A stretch of 63,156 nt of DNA from Prolixibacteraceae bacterium (GTDB lineage Bacteria > Bacteroidota > Bacteroidia > Bacteroidales > Prolixibacteraceae), in contig JAFLKN010000044.1 of NCBI GenBank assembly GCA_019163175.1, forward strand, positions 1 through 63,156, given 5' to 3'. Both the position numbers and the translations under genes were made by a program. Under the pieces are notes generated by a model. That model was not told the origin of the DNA. It did not search any database and saw only the letters and a list, made by a program, of their open reading frames with translations. Of the stretch, positions 7,842 through 16,792 are shown one piece after another (positions within the stretch are counted from its first letter, which is position 1; the number at the start of each line of letters is the position of its first letter).

Positions 7842-9328
7842 AATCAGAACAACTCATAAAAGACCTACTAAAACAGGACGAAAGCGCACAGCTTGAGTTT
7901 AAAGAAGTTGTTCGTAAAGACGCGATTGGTAAAACCATTTGTGGCTTTTTAAATAATAAAGGCGGTCAGTTACTAATTGGCATTGCCGATAATAAAGAAA
8001 TTAAAGGCGTTAAAGATGCAGAAAAGTGGCAGATTGAAATAGAACAATTTCTGATTAAAGAATTGGTGCCCGAAGCACCTGTAATGGTTTCAGTCGAAAG
8101 CTTTGATGACAAGCAATTGCTTCTTATTAAAGTTTGGGAAGGCTCAAAACAACCCTACATTTTTAATGGCAGTATCTATTACCGTAGAAATTACATAACT
8201 ATTCAAGCATCATCTAAAGAAATTTCTGAGCTCATACATAAAAGACAGGAAACTGAAATTCATTGGGAACGGCAAGCTGCTTTGGGTGTGGAGTTAGAAG
8301 ATTTGGATTTAGTGGAAATCAAAAAAACGATGGATTCGGCTTTGTCTGACAATAAAATGAAAGACATTAAAAAAGAGCCACTCGAATTTCTTTCATATTA
8401 TGGTCTTTTGCAAAATGGGAATTTCACCAATGCAGCGGTAGTACTCTTTGCTAAAAATCCTTCACGATTTATTCCACAGTCAAGAATTCGTTTAGCATTT
8501 CTCGACTACGGCAAAACGGGCGATGTTTTTAAAGATGACCAATTACTGGAAGGCAATTTATTCAAGAATATTGAGTCTATTCAAAACTTCTTTGAAAAGC
8601 ATTTATCGTTTAGCCGAAAATTCGATGATAGCAAGTGGAAAAGAACTGATGATTATGTTTTTCCGATGGCTGCCCTGAGGGAAGGCGTTATGAATGCTTT
8701 AGTGCATCGTGAATATGCTTTAGTTTCCAGTGCATTATCAATTATTATTTATCCGGATAAACTTGAAATTACAAATAGTGGCAAGTCTCCCTATAAACAA
8801 AGCGAATTAAAGAAAAATCATTTATCAATGCCATATAATCCAGATATAGCACATATTGTTTTTTTAAGAGGATATATTGAGAAGATTGGCAGAGGAACAC
8901 TTAAGATTATTGATGCTTGTAAACAAGCTGGTATTAAAACTCCTTCTTGGGAAATAGGAGAACAAACTGTTAAACTAACTTTCTTTAGTGATGTAAAATT
9001 TGGTGGTGCAATTGAAGGTGCTAATGAAGGAGCAAGTAAAGGAACTACTGAAGGAGCTACTGAAGGAGCTATTGAAGGAGCTATTGAAGGAGCTATTGAA
9101 GGAGTAACTAAAGGAGTTAAAGAAAAACTAACTATTTTATTAAGTGCTATTGCTGTTAAAGAAGGCAATAGAGTTCCTGATTATAAGGAAATTACTGGTT
9201 TGTCTAACAGCAGTGTGGAAAGATGCATTAAACAATTGAAAGATGGTGGACTAATAGAGTTTAGAGGAGATGCACCTCATACTGGCGGATACTATTTAAC
9301 AAAGAAAATGAAAGCAAAATTGAAATGA
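7838..9328 (+). CDS. AlbA_2 (Schlafen-like) ATP-binding regulator
   Basis: A 496-residue protein. Residues ~10-130 form an AlbA_2 domain (ESAQLEFKE, GFLNNKGGQLLIGIADN, YYRRNYIT). Residues ~270-385 are a GHKL-like C-terminal ATP-binding domain (MNALVHREY, LEITNSG, RGTLKIIDACKQAGI). A linker of four-residue GxxE repeats (~390-427) leads to a winged-helix DNA-binding domain (~430-490). Such proteins are annotated as transcriptional regulators or Schlafen-AlbA ATPases and recur in defence-associated loci. The four-base overlap with the DUF4062 gene marks a two-gene unit filling the second cassette. Confidence 0.8.
   Translation: MKSEQLIKDLLKQDESAQLEFKEVVRKDAIGKTICGFLNNKGGQLLIGIADNKEIKGVKDAEKWQIEIEQFLIKELVPEAPVMVSVESFDDKQLLLIKVWEGSKQPYIFNGSIYYRRNYITIQASSKEISELIHKRQETEIHWERQAALGVELEDLDLVEIKKTMDSALSDNKMKDIKKEPLEFLSYYGLLQNGNFTNAAVVLFAKNPSRFIPQSRIRLAFLDYGKTGDVFKDDQLLEGNLFKNIESIQNFFEKHLSFSRKFDDSKWKRTDDYVFPMAALREGVMNALVHREYALVSSALSIIIYPDKLEITNSGKSPYKQSELKKNHLSMPYNPDIAHIVFLRGYIEKIGRGTLKIIDACKQAGIKTPSWEIGEQTVKLTFFSDVKFGGAIEGANEGASKGTTEGATEGAIEGAIEGAIEGVTKGVKEKLTILLSAIAVKEGNRVPDYKEITGLSNSSVERCIKQLKDGGLIEFRGDAPHTGGYYLTKKMKAKLK
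9004..9117 (+). repeat. In-frame 12-bp tandem repeat
   Basis: Degenerate 12-base units encoding Gly-x-x-Glu/Lys, with three exact GAAGGAGCTATT units at 9062-9097. Copy-number change would stay in frame and would lengthen or shorten the linker between the ATP-binding and winged-helix domains. This is visible directly in the sequence. Confidence 0.9.
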
Positions 9329-9375
9329 GCAAGTATACACGATTGACAAACTACAGTCGTCAAAAATGCACTGGT

Positions 9376-9500
9376 GGTAACATCAGCTACCCGTTGCGGC
9401 AGCAGTGGTTTTCTGTGGGCATCTTTCCGCTCAAGCAGCTTTTCGGCTTGACAGGAAATCGCCAGAAGTCCGCTCCTGCATGTAGCTTCTTACGTTAACG
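9376..9500 (+). repeat. attC-like folded repeat, copy 3
   Basis: Best-preserved copy. GGTAACATCAGCTA at the left and TAGCTTCTTACGTTAAC at the right are largely complementary. Inside, TTTCC-GC-TCAAGC and GCTTGA-CA-GGAAA form the apical arm around a nine-base loop. It lies 47 bases after the AlbA gene stop and 20 bases before the start of the decayed glycosylase ORF, the tight spacing expected of a cassette recombination site. Confidence 0.8.
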
Positions 9501-9520
9501 CCAAGCTTAAAAAGAGTAAC

Positions 9521-10257
9521 ATGACAGTTACAGAATATCAGAAAGATTGTTTTAAGAACTATAAACAGAGCATCGGTTATCCGATGGAATATGCTTATTT
9601 GAGAAGGAACTCAAATTAATGTTTTGGTTCCAATTGAGACTACTTAAAATAATATTATGATTGTTGGTGCTTATCCATCGGCAAAGTTTTATACAATAAA
9701 TGGTGTTTCAGACACGCCAAAGGCAGACAATGACTCACCCTTTTCAAATGAATCTTACTTTGACGGTTCTCGCGTTCGAACAATTCCTTCTGGTAAAGAA
9801 CTAAATGAAGTAATTCTTGAGAAAATTGGAGTTAATCGGGCAGATTGCTGGATTACCTACTTAGTTAAGGTTTTTTATTCAAAGAAGGTCATATAAAACG
9901 CTATGAGAAACTAGGCAAAACTGGGTTGACAGAAAATCGAAATAAATTCATTGAATACGCTGAAAAAGTATGGTATGGCTAGACAGAGAAATTGAAATAT
10001 GCGATCCAAAGGTTATAATTATACTTGGTTTAGAGGTAACTAAAGTGTTTTTCTCCTTGACAGATTCAATTTCAAAACAATATCTCAACGGTTCGACAAA
10101 GACTAAAACCATAAACGGAATTGACAGAAATATTATTTGCTTGCCGCATCCGGGGATTTTAATGAAAAGGACAGATCAGAATCCTTGGCCAGAGAGGTTT
10201 GACAAGGAAATTTCATTAATAGTAAAAGGAGAAATTATTAAGTTAATTCAAGTATAG
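9521..10257 (+). pseudogene. Uracil-DNA-glycosylase-like pseudogene
   Basis: Reading across frames gives one protein: MTVTEYQKDCFKNYK, then EGTQINVLVP, IMIVGAYPSAKFY, SYFDGSRVRTIPSG, GVNRADCWITYLVKVF, FKEGHIKRYEKLG, WLDREIEICDPKVIIILG and LPHPGILMK. The GAYPSAKF and HPG segments fit the uracil-DNA-glycosylase superfamily. Lesions are a frameshift near 9600, an in-frame TAA at 9645, a one-base shift in the T-run at ~9871, and a five-base tandem duplication (GTATGGTATGG) near 9969. Two intact stretches (9657-9896 and 9970-10257) remain but should not make a working enzyme. Confidence 0.7.
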
Positions 10258-10265
10258 TAACGTTA
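10258..10265. other. TAACGTTA: possible collapsed repeat
   Basis: The palindrome TAACGTTA joins exactly the left edge (TAAC) and right edge (GTTA) shared by the three folded repeats, with nothing between. It overlaps the final base of the TAG stop at 10257 by adjacency only and is followed by a short ORF, just as repeats are followed by genes. It could mark precise loss of a fourth copy. Eight bases could also arise by chance. Confidence 0.35.
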
Positions 10266-10290
10266 TGCATTATTATCTAAAATAAACGAA

Positions 10291-10521
10291 ATGGGAACCG
10301 TGATAAATCTTAATTTTCAAATGGCTTCAAAAGGTGAAAGACCTAATGACGTATCCTTGAATCGTGAAAGATTATTAATCGAAAAACTAGATAATATTCC
10401 TTATGTTGGAGATTTTGTTTACTTTGACAATGAACCGGCATGAAATGGAAAATATAAATTGGGTTGGATAAATAAAAAATCAGTTATAAATGATGTAATA
10501 ATTAAGAATTCAATATTTTGA
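10291..10521 (+). pseudogene. Small broken ORF of unknown family
   Basis: An ATG 26 bases after TAACGTTA opens a 50-codon frame (MGTVINLNFQMASKGERPND...) that stops at TGA 10441-10443. The same frame continues for 25 more codons with protein-like composition (NGKYKLGWINKKSV) to a second TGA at 10519. The simplest reading is a 76-codon gene interrupted by one nonsense change. Family not recognised. Confidence 0.4.
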
Positions 10522-10797
10522 AAGGAAAGCGACTTATTACAGCACCCGCAAGAAATTGAATGTTCAGCATATGAAACGTAGAAAATTCTTTAATATGCAC
10601 GTTTTCAAACCTAATCAGAGGAATTGGATATATTAATTTCTCAGCAGAAATAATAGAATTGATTTGTTTTCTGAGTCGCAATTTGTAAATTTACCTATGG
10701 AAGTTCTTTGAGCAATGTGTAATAAAGAGGTGTGAAATTCGGGATCCCGGTGGCTGATCTCGCCATATATTGTTGATTTATAGCTGATTGTGATAAA
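10522..10797. other. Gene-free stretch before the island boundary
   Basis: About 275 bases without a supported gene. A reverse-strand frame runs through the last part but is read-through from the recombinase remnant. No repeats or RNA genes are recognised here. Confidence 0.35.
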
Positions 10798-10822
10798 GGT
10801 TCAAGTCCTACCTGGAGAGCCA
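10798..10822 (+). other. tRNA-Asn-like 3' fragment (candidate att site)
   Basis: GGTTCAAGTCCTACCTGGAG followed by AGCCA has the layout of a tRNA 3' end: T-loop TTCAAGT, T-stem strand CCTAC, acceptor strand CTGGAGA, discriminator G and encoded CCA. Discriminator G with this acceptor strand fits tRNA-Asn. The 5' T-stem strand (AAAGG where GTAGG is expected) and everything upstream are missing. A bare 3' fragment of a tRNA is the usual signature of an integrative-element attachment site. Confidence 0.5.
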
Positions 10823-11200
10823 GACAAGACAAGAGGTCATTTTCGACCTCTTTTTTTATGCCCGAACTTTTCAAAACCTTGCTGGCATTGATGAGCACGT
10901 TGATCGGTGTCGTGTATTCACAGGTTGCAACTCTTGATTTTTCTAAAACGATTTTTTTTGAAAAGATGCAACTCAGTATCTTTTTTTTGACTTTCCGTCT
11001 GACTTCCTGTAACACGACACCAAGTTCTCCAACATTGGAACAGTCTGATTTATATACTCTTTATAAGGTGATTTGTCTTGTTTTAATACCTTCAATTTCA
11101 GTTCAAGTCCTATCAGGTCTTTTTCAACCCGTTGTTTCATAGAATAGTACTCCTTTGGAGTTATGATACCATCCAAAACTGATTCTGAAGTGTTGCCATA
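10800..11200 (-). pseudogene. Serine recombinase C-terminal remnant
   Basis: Reverse-strand translation gives VLDGIITPKEYYSMKQ, VEKDLIGLELKLK, VPMLENLVSCYRKSDGK, then after a frameshift at the eight-T run 10981-10988, KKKILSCIFSKKIVLEKS, TTPINVLINASKVLKSSGI and KKEVENDLLSCLALQVGLEP. This is the C-terminal region, as I remember it, of large serine recombinases widespread in Bacteroidota, which often end in a GLEP-like string contributed by an adjacent tRNA. The catalytic N-terminal domain is absent. It is truncated and frameshifted, hence dead. Confidence 0.65.
10833..10857. terminator. Terminator hairpin GAGGTC/GACCTC
   Basis: GAGGTC and GACCTC (six perfect pairs, loop ATTTTC) are followed by seven T residues. 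It follows the tRNA-like fragment on the + strand like a tRNA terminator. On the - strand the same bases encode KKEVEND of the recombinase remnant. Confidence 0.6.
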
Positions 11201-11203
11201 TAC

Positions 11204-11263
11204 CTGAAATTTTCAAAACTCTGCTGGTATTGATGAGTACGTTATTTTGCAAACATAAAGTTT
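11204..11263 (-). pseudogene. Second recombinase-tail remnant
   Basis: The reverse strand reads NNVLINTSRVLKISGI, a diverged copy of the INVLINASKVLKSSGI segment of the neighbouring remnant. It lies immediately upstream (in gene direction) of the VLDGIITP segment, so two broken recombinase copies are joined in tandem here. Too short and diverged to be functional. Confidence 0.5.
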
Positions 11264-11335
11264 AAATTAATCGGAATTTTGTTTTATATTTAAAATTTGA
11301 TGTCTGAAGGAAATTCTGAAATTTTATTTTTTCTA

Positions 11336-14300
11336 ATGAAAATTGGAAAGTATTATTGGCTTATATTTCTATTTTTTCTCCAAAGCATATTCTTAAATGT
11401 TTATGGACAAAATTCTTCGTCCACGTTACTGTTTAATTATTTAACTATTGAAGAAGGATTACCAAATAATAAGGTAAACTCAATAGGAATGGATAATTAC
11501 GGATTTGTGTGGTTTGCTACCAATGATGGCGTTTGTCGCTTTGATGGACTGGAAGTAAAGCAATACGGTCTATCAGATTATTCACTTGCTGAGGATGAGG
11601 TGAGAACAAGTCTGGTAAATAAAATTTTAATCGATGACAATGGAGAAATCTTTATTGGAGCTTATTCATTGTTTTTTTACAATAAAATAACCGATAAATT
11701 TGAAAAATATCCGTTTACCAATACAACAGTTCCTCTAAAACGAATCCGTGCACTGGAAAAAGATACCAAAAAGAGAATATGGATTGGTGATCAAACTGGC
11801 TTGTATTCAATGAGTATTGATATTAAAGACTCGATAATTTCATATCCTTATTCCGAAACAGAAACCATCGACATACAATCTATCCTACCATTAGGTGATT
11901 CGCTTTTAATTGGTACCAATAAGCATGGTGTTCTCATCTATGACATAACAAAAAACAAGTTTAGCCCATTTTCGCTTTTTAAGAATACCGATGATAAAAA
12001 CAAAGCATTGTGTTTTTTCAATGATGGAGATAAAACAATTTGGTTGGGTACCAACAATAATGGAATTTTTAAATTTAACCTTAAAAACTCATCTGTAACC
12101 AATGTTATTCTTGATTCAGAAAAGGATAATAGTAAAAGAATTAGAGATATTGTAAAAGATATGTCTGGAAATATTTGGATTGGGTCCAGGGGAGGATTAT
12201 ATAAAAGAGATTTTAATTCGGAAGTTATAACACTGGAGGCAGATATAGATCATCCCTATTCCAAACTATCAAGCAACTCGGTATACGATGTCTTTATTGA
12301 TAAAAATCAAGGTATCTGGCTTGGTACAATTTCAGGAGGTGTAAATTATGCTGATTTAAACCGAAAACCATTTTCTCATTTTTCGGCGAAAGAGAAGAAT
12401 TCAAAATTTTTGAACCATAATATTGTCACCTGTTTCTGTGAAGATAATATTGGGAACTTATACATTGGAACCGAAGGTGGATTAAACTTTTTTGATAGAA
12501 AAACTGCAGAATTTACATCTTATGTACACGATAATGATAATCCAAACTCCATAAGCAAAGATGCCATTAAATCAATGGTATGTGAAAGTTCAGGAAATAT
12601 CTGGATTGGATGTGGTTTGGGAGGGTTAAATTACTTCAATCCCAAAACAAAGACCTTTAAAAAGTTTTTACATGATCCTAACAATAGTAAATCATTGATT
12701 GACGACAATGTTAATTGTTTGGTTATTGATAATGAGAAAAATCTTTGGATTGCAACAAATGCAGGAATTGATATGCTACCATACGGCGAAACCAGTTTTC
12801 GACATATATACAAAGGAATTGTCGATTTTTTGTATCAGAATAAAGAAGGTCGTTTATGGGCAGGTATGTATGGTGATGGACTCTACTTATTCAATACTAA
12901 AACAAACACATTTGAGAAGTATTTCGAGAAATTTGTGAACTCTACAGTTAATTCCATGCTTATTGACTCTAAAAATAATTTATGGGTTGGAGGAAACAGA
13001 GGTATTATTTATGTAAATACTTCGGATAGCAGCAGATATATTTATTCAACAAAAAATGGTCTTTCAACGAATCTAATAATGGGTATTCTGGAAGATGAGA
13101 AAAAAAACCTTTGGATCAGCACAACTTCAGGATTGTTAAAATACGAAGAAGCAGTTTTACATCCTGATAGTTTGACCTATAGAACATATTCTCTTTCTGA
13201 AGGCATTCAAAGCAAACAATTCAACCCGTTTTCGTACATGAAAAATTCTTCCAATAAAATGTTTTTTGGAGGGATTAATGGGTTCAATATGTTTAATCCT
13301 GAACTAATTAAGGAAAACAAGATACCGCCAACTTTGGTATTGTACGGGTTTAAGAATCTTTAATAAAACAATGCAGGTTGGGCAAGAGTTTGATGGTAAG
13401 GTGGTTCTGACTAAACCTATAAGCGAAACTAATCAAATCAATCTTTCATATAAACTTAAGGTAGTAACATTTGATTTCATTGCCATTCATTATTCCAATC
13501 CAAAACAGAATACTTACAGGTACAGGCTAATGCCTCTCGAAAAAGACTGGAATTATACTTCTGCCGAACGTTCAGATGCTACTTATACCAATTTGCATGG
13601 TGGAAAATACACCTTTATGGTTGAAGCCTCAAACAGTGACGGATTCTGGTGTGATTCTCAGGTAAGTCTTTCTGTAATCATTACTCCTCCTTTTTGGCAA
13701 AAATGGTGGTTTATTGTTATCACTGTTTTGCTATTGGTTATCGTAATTGTTTCCTTCTATTTATACCGAATTGGCTCTTTGAAAAGGTATAGCAACGCTT
13801 TAGAGAAAGATGTATTTGATAGAACGCAAGAGCTTAATAAACAAAAAGAAACGCTTCAGGAATTGAATTTAATGAAAGATAAGTTCTTTTCCATCATTGC
13901 TCACGACCTTAAAAATCCATTTCAGAGTCTCCTGGGGTTTACTGATATACTTGAAACAGAATTTAATGATTTAAAGGATGAGGAAAAAATAAGCTATATT
14001 ACGGTGATTTCTCAATCAGCTAATAAAATATACAATCTTTTAACGAATCTGTTAACTTGGTCGCGAGCACAAACTTCTAAAATTTCATTTGCGCCAGAAG
14101 CGCTTGATTTAAAGGAAATAATTGAGCAAACGTTGGAATTGCTAAAGAACAACTTTCAGGATAAAAGTATTAGTGTAAAAAATCAAGTAAGCAATTCCGT
14201 AATAGTATTTGCCGATAAAAATATGACGGAAACAATTTTTCGAAACATTATTTCAAATGCAATCAAATTTACCCAGGTCAAAGGGGAAATTGTAATTGAC

Positions 14301-14564
14301 ACATTGCAAATTGATTCAATGATACAGATAGCGATTAACGATTCAGGAATTGGGATGACAGAAAATGATATGAATAATTTGTTTGCAATTGATAAAACAG
14401 TTTCAAAAACCGGCACATCAGGAGAAACTGGAACCGGTCTCGGGTTATTAATAAGTAAAGAGTTCATCCTAAAGAATGGTGGTAAAATTTGGGTTGAAAG
14501 TGTCCTTGGTCAAGGAAGTACATTCTATTTTACCCTAATAAATCCCAGAGAAAATAATTCTTGA
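11336..14564 (+). pseudogene. Propeller/Y_Y_Y sensor histidine kinase, split by a frameshift
   Basis: Two ORFs (11336-13363 and 13371-14564) make one sensor kinase. The first has a signal peptide (MKIGKYYWLIFLFFLQ) and two-component propeller repeats (GLPNNKVNSI, GFVWFATNDGV, NIWIGSRGGLYK, NLWIATNAGID). The second opens inside a Y_Y_Y domain (YRYRLMPLEKDWNYT), has a membrane helix (WWFIVITVLLLVIVIVSFYL), HisKA (SIIAHDLKNPFQSLLGF) and HATPase (NIISNAIKF, DSGIGM, GTGLGL). One extra base at ~13353-13355 (AAGAATC) causes the break; removing it gives KIFNKTMQVGQ in register. There is no receiver or AraC domain, so it is a plain kinase rather than a one-protein hybrid. An earlier TTG at 11297 is possible, but ATG 11336 fits the signal peptide. 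A sequencing error would make it intact. Confidence 0.8.
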
Positions 14565-14692
14565 GAGCATATTTTCGTTTTCAGCTGTAACCAAGCATTT
14601 AATTGGCCACATTCAAAAGCTATGTTTTTTGTGAATGCCTGAATTTCTGATTGATATAAAAACCCGGAACAAAGTTGCAACCACTACCCTTT

Positions 14693-14806
14693 AGGGGAGC
14701 CATACAAGACAAGAGGTCGTTTTCGATCTCTTTTTTTATGCCCGAACTTTTCAAAACCTTGCTGGCATTGATGAGTAGGTTGATCGGTGTCGTGAATTTG
14801 CAGGTT
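14693..14806 (-). pseudogene. Third recombinase-tail remnant, with terminator
   Basis: Over about 90 bases this is nearly identical to 10827-10927 (shared ATGCCCGAACTTTTCAAAAC and GCTGGCATTGATGAG). The reverse strand reads TTPINLLINASKVLKSSGI and KKEIENDLLSCMAP. It includes a hairpin GAGGTC/GATCTC plus seven T at 14713-14737. Together with the copy at 10.8 kb it brackets the sensor kinase as direct repeats. Confidence 0.65.
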
Positions 14807-14829
14807 ATTCTTCAGGAAGTTTTTTTACT

Positions 14830-16599
14830 TCAATTCCCAAAATTGAACCAGTTTTTGATAGACATGCTCTTGCCATTATCAGCGGGTTCAGCCAGCGGAA
14901 TTGGATTGCCGGCAACTATAATATCCCCTTTGTATCCAAAAGTGCTGGGAAAGGTGCCTTGAATCGTATTATTGGAATGATCCCAAGTGACTATTTTGCC
15001 CCCCAACGTTTTTATGATTTCCTTAGTACCATTAATTGATGATGAAGTACCAACCTGGTTAAGTATCCAGTTCCTTATGGTACTGCTACTAAGCCCTTCC
15101 ATTTGATGCTTCATCCTGTTATAGGCCATAAAATTGAATGAGTTTTTTTCAACATCTAACCAATTCAGTATGAGTGAAGAGTCAGCCATTAGGGCGTTAT
15201 CCGGTATTGGGAAAAAATACAATTTACCTTTATGGTTAGCGATTACATCTAATACACCGGAATATGCCATCGCTCGCCGGAATATTGAAAAGGCCGGCCG
15301 GCAGAATATCGGCCCGGTTACACTGGTAAATACTCGGTCGGGAATATAAGAATCCAATCCTATAAAAGTACAATTGCTTCCGAAGTCCTTTCTGATAATA
15401 TTTGCCTCATTCTGATGGAATCTGTTGGCTCCCTTGAAAATTTTCTGATACTGACTTGTCGAAGGATAAATGGGAGTGGACTTAAAGTTTTGTGCTACAA
15501 TAAGATCAACAACATCTGAAGGAAGAGATTTGTAATTGGACCAGTGAGGGAATCCTGACTTTTCGGTCAGAGTTTCATCAATGAATTTTCTGAAAGTTTC
15601 ATCCGTAGGGGCTATCAATCCGTTGTGTCGTATCAGGGTTTGATTAATAATTTCAGAACATTCCTTTTGAAGATCAAATGCCAACTTGGAGTAGCTAAGG
15701 TCCCACAATGTATCAGCCTTTGCCCCAATCCTCATGGCTGGTTGATTAAAAGTAGCAGTTATATTTGGTGTAAAATTCGGATAATACCAATAAACCATTT
15801 CCAGGAAAAGTTTATAGCTTTCGTTACCCATTTCTTTGTCAAGTATTTCCTTTGCGTTTGGCATTGGGTTAACAACTCGATCTATAACATGAACAAATCC
15901 ATTTTCGGCAAAAATGTTAGCTTTGAGTATTCTGGCTCCTGCGTAATAAACATTCCCAGGTTCATATACTCTGTTAAAATAAAATTTATAATCTTCAGGA
16001 GTTATACCATTTTTAGTTAAATATGCGTCATAAAAAATGGGTACATATTTTCTTGATAGAGCGAATACCATTTTGTAACTTCCTGATATAGTTGAATCTA
16101 TTGTGATAGTTTCTTTTTTGTTTTCCCTTTTTATCCAGTATTTTTCGTTTGGATTTTTCAAAATTGTCTCCCGTTTATATGCATAAGGGTTCGAATTACC
16201 ATCATCTACAGCTTTCCATCCGTTTACACCCAGACTTTTCAATTGCTCAAGCGACCATGGAAACTGAATAATATGGAATTTGGTGATTTTTTCAAGCTCA
16301 TTCAATGGGATGGCTGAAATATTGGCATAGTGGTTTTCTGATAAATACTGTTTCATGGCTTCATTTGTAGGTGCAAAAACGCTCCAACTTCCTGAAACAT
16401 CAAGGATAGTATCCAACCCTGTTAGTTGTAAACACTCAGTAAACATGGAAAGATTATCCTGAACCGAAACTGTCGTATACAGTTTTCCAGGAAGCCAGTC
16501 TGGTCTTTGATATTTCTCCCGATAAGTCAACTCATCACAGCCAACAAAAATCAAAAAAAGAATGCCAAGAAAAAGTAAAGATGTCTTATGATTTCTCAT
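14830..16599 (-). CDS. Fasciclin-domain (FAS1) lipoprotein
   Basis: Starting at MRNHKTSLLFLG (ATG at 16599 is preferred to 16629 because it gives a proper signal peptide), the protein is 589 residues. Lipobox IFVGC anchors it to a membrane, probably exported to the surface. Repeated fasciclin-like units are visible: SWSVFAPTNEAMKQYL; LIAPTDETFRKFI; and a third near LYFFPIPDNALM with the later IVTWDHSNNTIQG segment. FAS1 proteins of Bacteroidota are surface adhesion or polysaccharide-locus lipoproteins. It is flanked by a recombinase scar on its 3' side and divergent from the beta-helix gene. Confidence 0.75.
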   Translation of the reverse strand: MRNHKTSLLFLGILFLIFVGCDELTYREKYQRPDWLPGKLYTTVSVQDNLSMFTECLQLTGLDTILDVSGSWSVFAPTNEAMKQYLSENHYANISAIPLNELEKITKFHIIQFPWSLEQLKSLGVNGWKAVDDGNSNPYAYKRETILKNPNEKYWIKRENKKETITIDSTISGSYKMVFALSRKYVPIFYDAYLTKNGITPEDYKFYFNRVYEPGNVYYAGARILKANIFAENGFVHVIDRVVNPMPNAKEILDKEMGNESYKLFLEMVYWYYPNFTPNITATFNQPAMRIGAKADTLWDLSYSKLAFDLQKECSEIINQTLIRHNGLIAPTDETFRKFIDETLTEKSGFPHWSNYKSLPSDVVDLIVAQNFKSTPIYPSTSQYQKIFKGANRFHQNEANIIRKDFGSNCTFIGLDSYIPDRVFTSVTGPIFCRPAFSIFRRAMAYSGVLDVIANHKGKLYFFPIPDNALMADSSLILNWLDVEKNSFNFMAYNRMKHQMEGLSSSTIRNWILNQVGTSSSINGTKEIIKTLGGKIVTWDHSNNTIQGTFPSTFGYKGDIIVAGNPIPLAEPADNGKSMSIKNWFNFGN

Positions 16600-16792
16600 T
16601 AATAAAAATGCTATTTCAAAAATGGTCATACCCTTAAAAGTTTAAAACTAAGCATAAACGAGTAACTTTGCGTATTGCTATTTGCGTTTGGGTTAAAATT
16701 GCTAGTTTAGGATGATTTTTATAAGAGAATTATACACCGAACCATCTTATTAATCTTTTTCTTAAATTAATAAGCATAAACCTACAATTACT

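Noticed and set aside
181-9500. CRISPR array
   Set aside because: The three repeats are ~125 bp, several kilobases apart, and folded; nothing resembles short regular repeats with spacers.
9657-10257. Two separate intact small proteins (79 and 95 codons)
   Set aside because: Their translations, plus the sequence between, line up as one interrupted glycosylase-like protein.
10695-11015. Reverse ORF of 106 codons read as an independent gene
   Set aside because: It runs from the recombinase tail through the terminator and tRNA fragment into non-coding DNA; it is better described as a frameshifted remnant.
11000-11200. Complete serine integrase for the cassette array
   Set aside because: Only the C-terminal tail is present, frameshifted and without a catalytic domain.
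14675-14962. 95-codon forward ORF near the third scar
   Set aside because: It crosses the recombinase scar and the antisense of the fasciclin gene; not gene-like.
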